In this document: positions 16,046-24,727 of the stretch, piece by piece
How the letters are laid out: each line of letters begins with the position of its first letter
Position numbering within the stretch: position 1 is the first letter of the stretch
DNA from: Butyrivibrio sp. AE3009
GTDB lineage: Bacteria; Bacillota; Clostridia; Lachnospirales; Lachnospiraceae
DNA length: 40,522 nt
Reading direction: 5' to 3'
Assembly (NCBI RefSeq): GCF_000420845.1
Contig: NZ_ATVS01000032.1
Coordinates: 1-40,522, forward strand
Notes under the pieces: model-generated
What the model was told of the DNA's origin: nothing
Seen by the model: only the letters and a program-made list of their open reading frames with translations
Databases searched by the model: none
Position numbers and translations under genes: made by a program

Positions 16046-16972
16046 TTATTTAGAAGCCAGGGCATCAGCGATGTCCTTCTTCATATCAAATACAGCAGCT
16101 CTAGCGGCTTCTCCCACCTTGCCGTCATTAAACTGCTTGTAGTTCTCGCTCTTCCATGCTGCGATAATTCCTCTGGAGGAATTGACGATGGCTCCAAGGC
16201 CGTCCTTGTTGAAGAAGTGAACCAGATCCTTGCCCTTGCCGCCCTGAGCGCCGTAGCCCGGAACCAGGATATAAGCATGAGGCATGATATCACGAAGAAC
16301 CTTGCCCATCTCTGGGTAGGTTGCTCCAACAACGGCGCCAACATTGCTGTAGGCTCCATCCATGGACTCTGCGCCCCACTTCTCAACCTGTTCACCCACG
16401 TGCTCGTATAGAGGTCTTCCGTCTATGAGGCGATCCTGGAACTCTCCGCTGGAAGGGTTAGATGTCTTAACCAGAACAAAGATGCCTTTATCCTCCTTGT
16501 TGCAGACAGAAATAAAAGGCTTTACACCATCGGAACCCAAATAAGGGTTGACTGTGGCAAAATCCTCGTCAAATCCCTTAAATACCTTGTCGACGATCTT
16601 GACGCCGCCAAGGTGTCCGACAGCATAAGCCTCTGATGTTGAGCCGATGTCGCCTCTCTTTATGTCGCCGATTACCATAAGCCCCTTATCCCTGCAGTAA
16701 TCCACTGTTTTCTTAAAAGTAATAAGCCCCGGAATTCCAAGCTCCTCATACATAGCAATCTGAGGCTTAACAGCCGGAACCACGTCATAGATATTGTCGA
16801 TTATTTCCTTGTTGAACTGCCAGAAAGCCTCTGCTGCTCCCTCCGGAGTAGCTCCAAGCTCCTCAAAGCATCTGTTTTTGATTCCCTCCGGAACAAAGTC
16901 CAGCTTGGGATCAAGGCCCACAACAATGGGAGCGCCCGTGTTTTGAATCTTATCAATCAATTTGGAAATCAT
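16046..16972 (-). CDS. pyrF: Orotidine 5'-phosphate decarboxylase
   Basis: Decarboxylates OMP to UMP; 308 residues, the longer PyrF type common in Clostridia. Residues near the N-terminus (IVVGLDPKLDFVPEG) and the active-site segment GLMVIGDIKRGDIGSTSEAY, with the Asp-Lys-x-x-Asp arrangement, are clear. The C-terminal phosphate-binding part reads LVPGYGAQGG. The ATG at 16972 has AAGGGG upstream. Directly downstream of the response regulator gene. Confidence 0.97.
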   Translation of the reverse strand: MISKLIDKIQNTGAPIVVGLDPKLDFVPEGIKNRCFEELGATPEGAAEAFWQFNKEIIDNIYDVVPAVKPQIAMYEELGIPGLITFKKTVDYCRDKGLMVIGDIKRGDIGSTSEAYAVGHLGGVKIVDKVFKGFDEDFATVNPYLGSDGVKPFISVCNKEDKGIFVLVKTSNPSSGEFQDRLIDGRPLYEHVGEQVEKWGAESMDGAYSNVGAVVGATYPEMGKVLRDIMPHAYILVPGYGAQGGKGKDLVHFFNKDGLGAIVNSSRGIIAAWKSENYKQFNDGKVGEAARAAVFDMKKDIADALASK

Positions 16973-17014
16973 TTATTCTTCCCCTTCCCCAAATCTTTTT
17001 TCTATTTCTAAGGT

Positions 17015-17785
17015 TTAAATCTTTTTGTTAGCGTGTGTTACAAAGAAATCATCGATGGCCCCGGTAAGTTTCTCCTTGGGCATTGATTTAAGCAGATATT
17101 TCTCGGGCTTAAGGTTCACAACCTTCATAACGCTCTCTTTGTCATCCTTGGCTGTAAGGAAGATGACGGGCATATTCTGGATCTTGGGAGTATTTCTGAT
17201 CTCCCTTAGAACATCCGGACCGCTCATAACAGGCATCTCATAGTCTAGAAGTATGAGATCCACCTCATTCTGGGCCAGAAAAGAAAGCGCTATTTTGCCG
17301 GAGCTTGCCATGTATACGTGATATTTTACCGAGAGCCAGGTTCTCATCATTCTGAGCATGGCTCCGTCGTCGTCAATAATAAGAATCTTCTTTCTGAGAC
17401 TGTCGTCCACAGAACTGAATACCAGAACAGAATCAATATGCTCTGCAAGGAGCTTCACATCAAGAGGTCTAAGGTAGGTCTCCTGAATCTTCTCCTTGGG
17501 AATTATGGACAATCCAAAAGCCAGCTCCTCCTTATTACCAATAAGATAGAGCATGAATCTCTCGACATCTATTGCTTCATTAAGATAAGCCAGAAGCTGT
17601 GAGTCATCCTTGGTCATATCACCAAGATATAGAAGGTAAATCTTGGGCTTGTTCTCAAGAGCCTTGATGGCATCGGGATCGGGTCCTATGCTGTCAACGA
17701 CAAAGTTCTCTTTCTCCAGGCCTCTAACGATAGCATTTACCATAAAGCTTTTCTCATGTCCAATGAGTAAAACGCGTTTATCCAT
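17015..17785 (-). CDS. Response regulator with a degenerate and an intact receiver domain
   Basis: 256 residues made of two receiver-like domains and no output domain. The C-terminal one (~132-250) is complete: acidic pair (ILIIDDDGAM), phospho-acceptor Asp181 (LILLDYEMPVMSG), Thr in IFLTAKDD, and Lys in YLLKSMP. The N-terminal one (1-~118) keeps the fold pattern but lacks the acidic pocket (VLLIGHEKSF) and a clear phospho-acceptor, so it is a pseudo-receiver. It lies 31 bases behind the hybrid kinase gene and is its probable partner, receiving phosphate through the kinase's Hpt domain. Output by protein-protein contact is inferred. Confidence 0.87.
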   Translation of the reverse strand: MDKRVLLIGHEKSFMVNAIVRGLEKENFVVDSIGPDPDAIKALENKPKIYLLYLGDMTKDDSQLLAYLNEAIDVERFMLYLIGNKEELAFGLSIIPKEKIQETYLRPLDVKLLAEHIDSVLVFSSVDDSLRKKILIIDDDGAMLRMMRTWLSVKYHVYMASSGKIALSFLAQNEVDLILLDYEMPVMSGPDVLREIRNTPKIQNMPVIFLTAKDDKESVMKVVNLKPEKYLLKSMPKEKLTGAIDDFFVTHANKKI

Positions 17786-17816
17786 AAATTTTTCCTTCCG
17801 TCATATGACACTACTA

Positions 17817-20800
17817 TTACAGTATATTTAAAAGTCCGTCTCTGTCAACCGCCGCCATAAGTCTTTTTACTTCGCTGTATTTAGCCTTATAGTCCTCAGG
17901 AATGCTGTATTCCTCCAGCATCTTCATGATGTCATCGGCACTGTCAAAATATGAACCTTCAATAAACTCTTTGATCGAAGCGAAGGCTCCCTCGAGTTCC
18001 TCAGGGTCTATAACCGGTTTGTCCTCATCCGATTCATGGGAAAGAGGCGCCAGCTTGGTAAGATAACTCCTGTAGAGTTCCAGGAGCGGTCCGGTCAGAT
18101 CATCTATTTCATCTATGTTGTACTCGTTGCCGCATTTCTCCAGATACTCTGCCCTGTCGGACAGCTCCAGAGCGCCAATGGCCCTTGCAGAACTCTTAAG
18201 TCCGTGTACGTAGATGGTATAGTTGGCTATGTCTTCATCGTTCTTGTACCTTTCGATGAATCCTGCCCTTTCCTCGATTGCAAGTCTGAAGTCTTTCATT
18301 ACCTCGATGGCAACTGTGGCTGAACCGCACCTTGAAATGGCAGCTTGCACATCTATTCCATTGATTTTAAGAAGCTCCTGCATTGCAGCATTTTCTTTGT
18401 CGTTTTCCTCTGTATCCTGAACATAATCCGCATCGCCGGGAAGAGATACTTTATCCTTTGGCAGATACGACAGGATCATTTCTTCCAACTTGCCGGGGTC
18501 AACAGGCTTGGACATATAGCCTGAGAAACCTTCCTGCAGGTACATCTCCCTTGAGCCTGATATAGCATTGGCTGTAAGGGCAATTATCGGAGTGTCCTTG
18601 CAAAGATTATCTTCAAGTTCCTGCATGGCGTGGAAGGTCTGGATTCCGTCCATATCAGGCATTCTGTGATCAAGGAAGATGAGATCATAGGCCTTTTGCT
18701 TAACCATTTCAAGAGCCTCTCTTCCGCCGGTCGCCGTATCAACATTAAGCTGGGTCATCTTAAGGAGGCCCTCAATGACGGTCAGATTGGTCTTGGTATC
18801 ATCAACAACAAGAATGCTTGCGTCAGGTGCATGGAAGCTTGCTTGATATCTGTCGGCATTTCTGATGCTATCCTTATAGGAAGTACTGAAATCACCAATA
18901 GGCTCCCTATCTACAACACTCTGAACAACTTCGAAGGAAAAGACACTGCCTTTTCCGTATTCACTTTGTACATTAAGAGATGAATCCATCATAGCAAGGA
19001 GGCTGTTAACAATGTTTATGCCAAGTCCCGTTCCTTCGATGGTTCGGTTTCTCTTTTCATCGATTCTCTCAAAGGCTGTCGATAACTTGTCAATGTCCTC
19101 TTCCCTGATTCCGATACCGGTATCTGATACTTTGATCTTAAGAAGGATTCTGTCCTCATCGCTCTCATCCGGGTTATCTGTCTCGACATCCTCATAATCA
19201 ATATCAAGAGTAACGCTTCCCTTCTCTGTGTACTTAATGGCGTTGGTAATCAGATTGATTACGCACTGTCTGATCCTGACTTCATCACCGAATAGGATAT
19301 GTGGTATATTCTCGGATACATTGACGATGAACTTAAGCTGCTTGTCATTGGCTCTTACATTGGCCATATTCACCAGGTCGTTTATTACGGAGGCTGTCTC
19401 ATACTCCACCGGAATGATCTCTAGCTTACCGGCTTCTATCTTGGAGAAATCAAGAATATCGTTGATGAGGGCCAGCAGTGTCTTACCTGAATTCTGAATG
19501 TCAGTAGCATACTGCAGAACCTCCGGATCATTGGTCTGCCTGAGGATCATCTCGTCAAAGCCAAGAACCGCATTGATAGGAGTTCTAATCTCATGCGAGA
19601 TATTCGACAGGAACCTAGACTTGGCTTCGTTGGCGGACTTCTCGGAGATCAGCTGATCCTCAATGGTCTGCCTTGTTCTGACAAGCTCAATGTAATCCAC
19701 AAGCTTGTAGAAGGTAAGGTCAACTGTGTGATACAGTTCCTCAATCTCGTCTCTTGTAGAAATATCAAGGTTATGAAGCTCATTGGCCTCAGTATTAATC
19801 TTCTGATCGTTTGCATTGTACATTTTGGAGACCGCTTTGGACAGAGCCCTTATGGGTTCTGCGATTCTCCTCTGGGCATATCTGTTGACGAATACCGCAA
19901 TGGGAATAACGATAATGGAAATAAGCATCGAAAGCTTGACGCTGAACTGAGAATCCTTAAGGCCCACTCCCAATGAAAGCTGTTTTTCCAACTCGGCCGA
20001 CTTCTCCGCCTCTCTCGACAGCTTGAAACTGACTCTGCTCTCAAGAATACCTGCATTCTTGATATGACTGTAGTCCTCTTCAATATTGATCTGGGGCCTG
20101 TTGGCGGCATAGGTGTATTTCATGGTGGGAATCAGCGTATTGGAAGCAATTTCCGCAGATACTCCAAGGATAATCGCCTCAAAAACAACTATCCCCAAAA
20201 TAACCCGGCTGATCCTTGACCTGTTGGAGATCTCGTACTCTTCTTCCTCAGTCAAAAGTTCCTTATCAATATAATACTTGCCGTTACTAATGAGCCTCTT
20301 ATTTTTTACTGAAATGCGTTTATAGACAAAATAAACGATGAAGCAGGATATAAAGCTGCCCGGAAGTTCATTGAGAAAACAATTGAAAAGAACATTGGGA
20401 TCTATGGTATCCATGCTCTTTCCGGAGAGAAGCCATAGCATTATTCCCCAGAAGAAACCGTCAACAAACATAACCACAATTGCTGCAGGCACGGTTGTGT
20501 ACCATTTTTTAAAAGCCTTTCTCTTGGCCAGAGCCTCTACGACGATCACCAGCAGCAGATAGATAAAAGTCAGATAGGAAAAACTGCTGGAGACTATGGA
20601 TTTCTGAATAAAGACAATGAGCACAGCCATAAGCCCCGGCACTGCGCCACCAAAAGCAGCGGTCAGTATAAAGGGGATATATTTCAATATGTAAAAAAGC
20701 CCGGTAAAAATATTGTGGTATGGAGAAAGTGCCACTATCCCCATGCTGTACAAAATTGACCAAAGAGCCGTCAGAACCACCATAGCAGAATTAACCACTG

Positions 20801-20864
20801 CTTTTTTGGGGTCATCGACTCCGCCAAATATTGTTTTAAATAACCGCCTTTTTTTACTGTTCAT
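17817..20864 (-). CDS. Membrane hybrid histidine kinase with receiver and Hpt domains
   Basis: 1015 residues. N-terminal multi-helix membrane region (~25-183), a further helix (~218-238), an external loop (~240-308) and a last helix (~310-327) leading to a HAMP-like linker and coiled coil. HisKA has His424 (NISHEIRTPINAVLGF); the ATPase domain has Asn541, DTGIGI (581-586) and GTGLGI (611-616). A receiver (~683-800) has Asp688/689, Asp732 (FLDHRMPDMDG) and Lys786; an Hpt domain has His887 (YVHGLKSSARAIG). A full phosphorelay in one chain, like BarA-type kinases. Signal unknown. It sits 46 bases behind the hydrogenase gene and just before the response regulator. Confidence 0.93.
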   Translation of the reverse strand: MNSKKRRLFKTIFGGVDDPKKAVVNSAMVVLTALWSILYSMGIVALSPYHNIFTGLFYILKYIPFILTAAFGGAVPGLMAVLIVFIQKSIVSSSFSYLTFIYLLLVIVVEALAKRKAFKKWYTTVPAAIVVMFVDGFFWGIMLWLLSGKSMDTIDPNVLFNCFLNELPGSFISCFIVYFVYKRISVKNKRLISNGKYYIDKELLTEEEEYEISNRSRISRVILGIVVFEAIILGVSAEIASNTLIPTMKYTYAANRPQINIEEDYSHIKNAGILESRVSFKLSREAEKSAELEKQLSLGVGLKDSQFSVKLSMLISIIVIPIAVFVNRYAQRRIAEPIRALSKAVSKMYNANDQKINTEANELHNLDISTRDEIEELYHTVDLTFYKLVDYIELVRTRQTIEDQLISEKSANEAKSRFLSNISHEIRTPINAVLGFDEMILRQTNDPEVLQYATDIQNSGKTLLALINDILDFSKIEAGKLEIIPVEYETASVINDLVNMANVRANDKQLKFIVNVSENIPHILFGDEVRIRQCVINLITNAIKYTEKGSVTLDIDYEDVETDNPDESDEDRILLKIKVSDTGIGIREEDIDKLSTAFERIDEKRNRTIEGTGLGINIVNSLLAMMDSSLNVQSEYGKGSVFSFEVVQSVVDREPIGDFSTSYKDSIRNADRYQASFHAPDASILVVDDTKTNLTVIEGLLKMTQLNVDTATGGREALEMVKQKAYDLIFLDHRMPDMDGIQTFHAMQELEDNLCKDTPIIALTANAISGSREMYLQEGFSGYMSKPVDPGKLEEMILSYLPKDKVSLPGDADYVQDTEENDKENAAMQELLKINGIDVQAAISRCGSATVAIEVMKDFRLAIEERAGFIERYKNDEDIANYTIYVHGLKSSARAIGALELSDRAEYLEKCGNEYNIDEIDDLTGPLLELYRSYLTKLAPLSHESDEDKPVIDPEELEGAFASIKEFIEGSYFDSADDIMKMLEEYSIPEDYKAKYSEVKRLMAAVDRDGLLNIL

Positions 20865-20910
20865 AAAATCAGCGCCTCATAAGGTGAAAACAACTGTGCC
20901 AGTCCCCGAA

Positions 20911-22383
20911 TTACGAAATTCCGTCCCTGTGCATTGAGAACTTATCCATAGGATAGTTCTTAAGGTTCTCCAGAACCTTTCTGTCATCGGCCTTGGAAAG
21001 AAGGTTCTCTCTGGCCTTGGTGATCTCGGAAATATGTCTGTGTCTTGAAGGTCCTCCCACACATCCCCCCGGACATACCATTCCTTCTATGAAATCCTCA
21101 GGAAGCCTTCCAACCTTCAAAAGAGTAAGTGCCTTCTTGCACTCGTTGCCGCCTGCTGCCCTTAAGAGCTTGATGCCGGAGGTATCCTCTCCTCTCTCCT
21201 GCATACACTCGATAACAGCATTGGCAACTCCTCCGCTGGTGGCAAATCTCTTGCCCCAGATGGAAGATTCCTGATATTCGTTACTTACAGGGCCAAACTT
21301 AACATCCTTGGATCTCATAAGAGCCCTGAGTTCTCCGTAGGTTACCACGTAGTCCGCATTGCCCGGAACGGTCTTGTCCTGCGCCTCCGACTTCTTGGCG
21401 ATGCAGGGGCCGATAAATACGGTTACACATCCGGGTCTTGTGGCCTTCAGATATCTGGAAATGGCGCACATAGGCGAAACCGTGGTTGACATGTTATCCC
21501 TGTACTGATCAGGGAAGTGCTTCTTTAACATATTAATAAATGCAGGACAGCAGGAGGTAGTCATCTTCCTGCCTTCCTTATAGGCTTCTGCCCACTCAGC
21601 GGACTCATAGGCTGCGGTCATATCACCGCCAAGTCCGACCTCAACCATATCGGCAAAGCCAAGTCTCTTAAGTCCTTCTTTGATGGAGCCCATGGAAATA
21701 TCATCTCCAAACTGGCCTTCCGTTGCGGGTGCGCACATTGCAATTACTTCTTTGCCTGCCTTGATGTCTTTAATAATATCAACGAGGAAGGTCTTACTTC
21801 CGATAGCGGCAAAAGGACAGCTGTGAATGCAATGACCGCACTGGATACACTTATCCTCATCTATCTTGCAGTAGCCGTATTCATCATAGGTAATAGCTCC
21901 TACAGGACAGGCTTTTTTGCAGGGTCTCTCCAAATGCACGATGGCATTGTAGGGACATGCGTTGGCACACATTCCGCACTCCTTGCACTTAGCAGGATCT
22001 ATGTGCATATGTGTATCACCCGGTGTGATAGCTCCGAATTTGCAGGAGTTAAGGCAAGCCTTGCCCATACAGAATCTGCAGTTGTCAGTTACGGAATAGG
22101 CTGCGATGGGGCATTCATCACAGGCCGGGTCGATTACCTGTACAATATTCTGAGAATCCGGATTGTAGGAAGGATTCTTGGCCATTGCCAGATTGATCCT
22201 CTGCCTTACAATCTCTCTTTCCTTGTATACACAACATCTGTAGCTGGGCTTGGGGCCCGGAATGATATCAAGGATAAGCTGTTCGATATGCTCCTGGTCG
22301 TTGTTTCCCTCCCACTCCAGGCGGCACACCTGCTCCATTATGTTGTGTTTGAACCTGTTCATGCTTTCATCATTTGTTACCAT
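20911..22383 (-). CDS. Monomeric [FeFe] hydrogenase, group B type
   Basis: 490 residues. The N-terminus is rich in Cys for several iron-sulfur clusters: CDECPIAAYSVTDNCRFC (88-105), CKECGMCANACP (133-144), CKKACP (155-160) and a CIQCGHCIHSCP ferredoxin motif (179-190). The H-cluster motifs are TSCCPAF (276-282), PCIAKKSE (326-333) and MVCPGGCVGGPSRH (436-448), the last being the group B version rather than MACxxGCxxGGGxP of group A. The proton-relay Cys in TSCCP is present, so activity is plausible, but the physiological role of group B enzymes is not established. Reaction: ferredoxin-linked H2 production or uptake. GGGAG lies 7 bases before the ATG. Confidence 0.92.
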   Translation of the reverse strand: MVTNDESMNRFKHNIMEQVCRLEWEGNNDQEHIEQLILDIIPGPKPSYRCCVYKEREIVRQRINLAMAKNPSYNPDSQNIVQVIDPACDECPIAAYSVTDNCRFCMGKACLNSCKFGAITPGDTHMHIDPAKCKECGMCANACPYNAIVHLERPCKKACPVGAITYDEYGYCKIDEDKCIQCGHCIHSCPFAAIGSKTFLVDIIKDIKAGKEVIAMCAPATEGQFGDDISMGSIKEGLKRLGFADMVEVGLGGDMTAAYESAEWAEAYKEGRKMTTSCCPAFINMLKKHFPDQYRDNMSTTVSPMCAISRYLKATRPGCVTVFIGPCIAKKSEAQDKTVPGNADYVVTYGELRALMRSKDVKFGPVSNEYQESSIWGKRFATSGGVANAVIECMQERGEDTSGIKLLRAAGGNECKKALTLLKVGRLPEDFIEGMVCPGGCVGGPSRHRHISEITKARENLLSKADDRKVLENLKNYPMDKFSMHRDGIS

Positions 22384-22429
22384 AAAAATCTCCCTCTTCC
22401 TAAACTTAATTCTGCCTTAACGTTCTATC

Positions 22430-23020
22430 TTATCCTTCTGTCTTCAGCTCGATAATTCTGCCAAATTCAAGCCCTTCTGTATATCCGGTGGCTATGACCA
22501 GAGGTCCCGACCCCTGTTTGTCCCGGACAAAGCTGATAGCTTTCTGTCTCGTTTGCTCATCCATGCCCTTAAAGGGTTCATCCATTATCAGCACATCGTT
22601 AGGGATACAGCAGGCCCTGGCAATGCAGACCAGTCTTCGCTTGCCTTCATCCAGATCTCTTACAGGCTTACGGATGTCCTCCTCAGACAGGAGTTTGAGC
22701 AGTTCCTCCGTGACTGTCTCCCTGAATATCTTCTTGCTGACCATGGTGCAGTTGGTAACTGCGTCAAGGCTCTCAACCAGCCTGTCCTCCTGAAAAACGG
22801 TTCCGGATACGATATAGGGATATTTGTAATCCCCAAGGAGTCCTACCTTGCCCTCATCGGGCTTCTCCAGGCCAAGGATCAGCCTTAAAAGCGTTGTTTT
22901 ACCGGCTCCTGAATCCCCGGTAATAATATAGCTGTGTTCTGATTCAATATGTAAACTAAAGTTGTCCAGTACCTTCTTGCCGTCATAGGACTTGGACACT
23001 TCCTTAACTTCGATTATCAA
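22430..23020 (-). CDS. ABC transporter ATP-binding protein with altered signature motif
   Basis: 196 residues, short for the family, resembling NitT/TauT (SsuB)-type ATPases. Walker A GDSGAGKT (35-42), Q-loop FQEDRL (76-81) and Walker B VLIMDEP (143-149) are intact. The signature motif reads LDEGK (123-127) instead of LSGGQ, and the switch His is missing (ATGYTEG near 177-183). Either the sites are weakened or this is a specialised subfamily. It lies 38 bases after the small permease gene. No substrate-binding protein gene is nearby, so the substrate and even direction are open. Confidence 0.88.
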   Translation of the reverse strand: MIIEVKEVSKSYDGKKVLDNFSLHIESEHSYIITGDSGAGKTTLLRLILGLEKPDEGKVGLLGDYKYPYIVSGTVFQEDRLVESLDAVTNCTMVSKKIFRETVTEELLKLLSEEDIRKPVRDLDEGKRRLVCIARACCIPNDVLIMDEPFKGMDEQTRQKAISFVRDKQGSGPLVIATGYTEGLEFGRIIELKTEG

Positions 23021-23058
23021 TTTCCGGTTCCCCCGAACTTTTTTTCTTTTGATCCTAA

Positions 23059-23502
23059 TTACTTAAACAGGCTGCAGATAACGCCTGATGCAACGCCTAT
23101 TACAAGGCATCTTACCACTCCGATAAGCGCTGAATGCTTAAGCTCCGCCAGCACCTGCGGAAGAAAGATATACTGTACCTGTCTGTCCACCGGCATTCTG
23201 AAAATGTGAGCCATCTCAAGGAGCTTAGAATCGGTGCCCTCAAGGGCCTTGTACACACTTCCGTAGAAAAATCCCGCCGTTGCCACCAGACACACGATAA
23301 AAGTAATGCCCGGATTGTCATGAAAAAACAACGGCAATATAAGTGTTATCTCCGGAAGCTTCCCAAGTATCAGCTGCAAAGGTTTAAGAATCATCCCCAA
23401 CAGTTTCTCCCCAAAACCAAGTCCTGCAATGGCGCAGCCTATAAGCCCCCCAAGGATGAAACCGGTGATTATACCGGAAATATTACTCTGTAAAATCCCC
23501 AT
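23059..23502 (-). CDS. Half-size ABC transporter permease, SsuC-like
   Basis: 147 residues with about four hydrophobic stretches. The central part matches binding-protein-dependent permeases: LPEITLILPLFFHDNPGITF, then a cytoplasmic EAA-like loop (DSKLLEMAHIFRMPVDRQVQ). Typical SsuC proteins are ~250 residues; here N-terminal helices and the final helix appear to be missing. No frameshifted continuation was noticed, and the flanking genes are closely packed, so it may be a genuinely small permease. It lies 24 bases after larB and before the ATPase gene. Confidence 0.8.
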   Translation of the reverse strand: MGILQSNISGIITGFILGGLIGCAIAGLGFGEKLLGMILKPLQLILGKLPEITLILPLFFHDNPGITFIVCLVATAGFFYGSVYKALEGTDSKLLEMAHIFRMPVDRQVQYIFLPQVLAELKHSALIGVVRCLVIGVASGVICSLFK

Positions 23503-23526
23503 TTCAAAACTCTCTCTTTTCTTAAT

Positions 23527-24297
23527 TTATTTCTGATTGATCATCCCCGCCAGATATCCTGCCCCAAAACCGTTATCAATATTAACAACACTGACACCGC
23601 TGGCACAGGAATTGAGCATTGACAAAAGAGCTGACAAGCCTCCGAAGGATGCTCCATAGCCCACGCTGGTTGGAACCGCGATAACCGGGCAGTCCGCCAG
23701 ACCTCCTATCACGCTGGCAAGAGCCCCTTCCATTCCCGCTATGGCAACTATTACCCTTGCGGTCATGATCTCTTCCATCGCCCTCTTATCAAAGAGCCTG
23801 TGAATTCCGGCAACCCCCACGTCGTAGAGCCTCACAACATTATTACCCATGATCTCGGCAGTTCTGGCGGCTTCTTCAGCCACAGGAATGTCGCTGGTTC
23901 CGCCGGTGGCGATCACGATCTTGCCCTCTTTGGGAATGGCATCGATCTGCTGCCCCGCTATTCCTACCCGGCTCAGCTCATCATAAGTAAAATCCGAAAT
24001 GGAAGCCGGCAGGTTTTCTTTGAAATAACCGGCGGCCTCCTTGCTCATCCTTGTAATAAGCACGCTTTTTTGACCATGGCTTATAAGATTCTCACTTATC
24101 CCAAGGATCTGCTCCCTGGTCTTGCCCTGCCCGAAGATAACCTCTGCCCTTCCCTGACGCAGTCCTCTGTGATGATCGGGTCTTGCGTAGCCCAGATCCT
24201 CAAAGGGCTCTTCTTTAAGCTTCAAAAGCACATCTTCTACGGAAATCTCGTTGTTTTTAATGCCTTCAAGTAATGCTCGTATTTCCTTCTGTTCCAT
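23527..24297 (-). CDS. larB: LarB-type pyridinium-3,5-biscarboxylate mononucleotide synthase
   Basis: 256 residues with the PurE-like fold of LarB, which in the characterised system carboxylates and hydrolyses nicotinic acid adenine dinucleotide at the start of nickel-pincer cofactor synthesis. Visible: family start (LGYARPDHHRGLRQGRAEVI), IATGGTSDIPVAEEAA, VRLYDVGVAGIHRLFD, and the C-terminal glycine-rich IAVPTSVGYGASFGG and NIDNGFGAGYLAG. No larC, larE or larA is in the window, so it may serve another pathway or depend on distant genes. First gene of the long minus-strand run, with its own promoter. Neighbours are a minimal ABC transporter and a hydrogenase. Confidence 0.9.
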   Translation of the reverse strand: MEQKEIRALLEGIKNNEISVEDVLLKLKEEPFEDLGYARPDHHRGLRQGRAEVIFGQGKTREQILGISENLISHGQKSVLITRMSKEAAGYFKENLPASISDFTYDELSRVGIAGQQIDAIPKEGKIVIATGGTSDIPVAEEAARTAEIMGNNVVRLYDVGVAGIHRLFDKRAMEEIMTARVIVAIAGMEGALASVIGGLADCPVIAVPTSVGYGASFGGLSALLSMLNSCASGVSVVNIDNGFGAGYLAGMINQK

Positions 24298-24320
24298 GTC
24301 CCCACCGTTGATAAATATTT

Positions 24321-24349
24321 GTTATATCGTTATTTTTATAAATATGCAA
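24321..24349 (-). promoter_or_regulatory. Probable promoter of larB and the run behind it
   Basis: Minus-strand TTGCAT (24344-24349), a 17-bp spacer and TATAAC (24321-24326), about 20 bases before the larB ATG. The -35 box is weak. Confidence 0.45.
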
Positions 24350-24414
24350 AGTACACTAGTATTATTCTATCATAGATTGATGGCATTCTTTACCCATCAC
24401 ATGTAAAAAAACTA

Positions 24415-24443
24415 TTAACCTTCTCTAAGTAAAGTGTTATACT
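24415..24443 (+). promoter_or_regulatory. Promoter of the plus-strand gene pair
   Basis: TTAACC (24415-24420), a 17-bp spacer and an extended -10 TGTTATACT (core TATACT, 24438-24443), diverging from the larB promoter. Confidence 0.6.
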
Positions 24444-24488
24444 TACCATTGCTGTTTACAAAAGATTGATTTACCGGGAGGAAATGTC

Positions 24489-24686
24489 ATGAGAGTACAT
24501 CTTTGTAAGGGCGATGAAACCCTTGAACAGGCACTGGCCTTCATAAACGACAACGATCCGGACGGAGTGACCTATACCTTCGACCAGGAAGCAGACCGCT
24601 GCTATATTGGCGACGAAGTCTTCGTAAATGCACCGGTTCTCATCAATTACAAGAACTCCTACTATGCGCTTCACATAGCAGAGTAA
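24489..24686 (+). CDS. 65-residue acidic protein of unknown function
   Basis: MRVHLCKGDETLEQALAFIN with a mixed alpha/beta pattern ending NSYYALHIAE; acidic, no signal peptide, no membrane segment. GGGAGGAA is 5-6 bases before the ATG and a promoter lies upstream, so I take it as real. It is followed 41 bases later by a YczE-like membrane protein gene and probably shares its transcript. I do not recognise a family. Confidence 0.72.
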   Translation: MRVHLCKGDETLEQALAFINDNDPDGVTYTFDQEADRCYIGDEVFVNAPVLINYKNSYYALHIAE

Positions 24687-24727
24687 ATCCAGGCAAAGTA
24701 AAGCCACAAGAAACAAAGGAAATATCA

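Noticed and set aside
19593..19976. 127-codon plus-strand frame inside the histidine kinase gene
   Set aside because: Antisense shadow of a gene with clear domains on the other strand.
23059..23502. Permease as a frameshifted remnant
   Set aside because: No continuation of permease sequence was seen in other frames on either side, and the gaps to neighbours are too small, so I treat it as an intact short gene.
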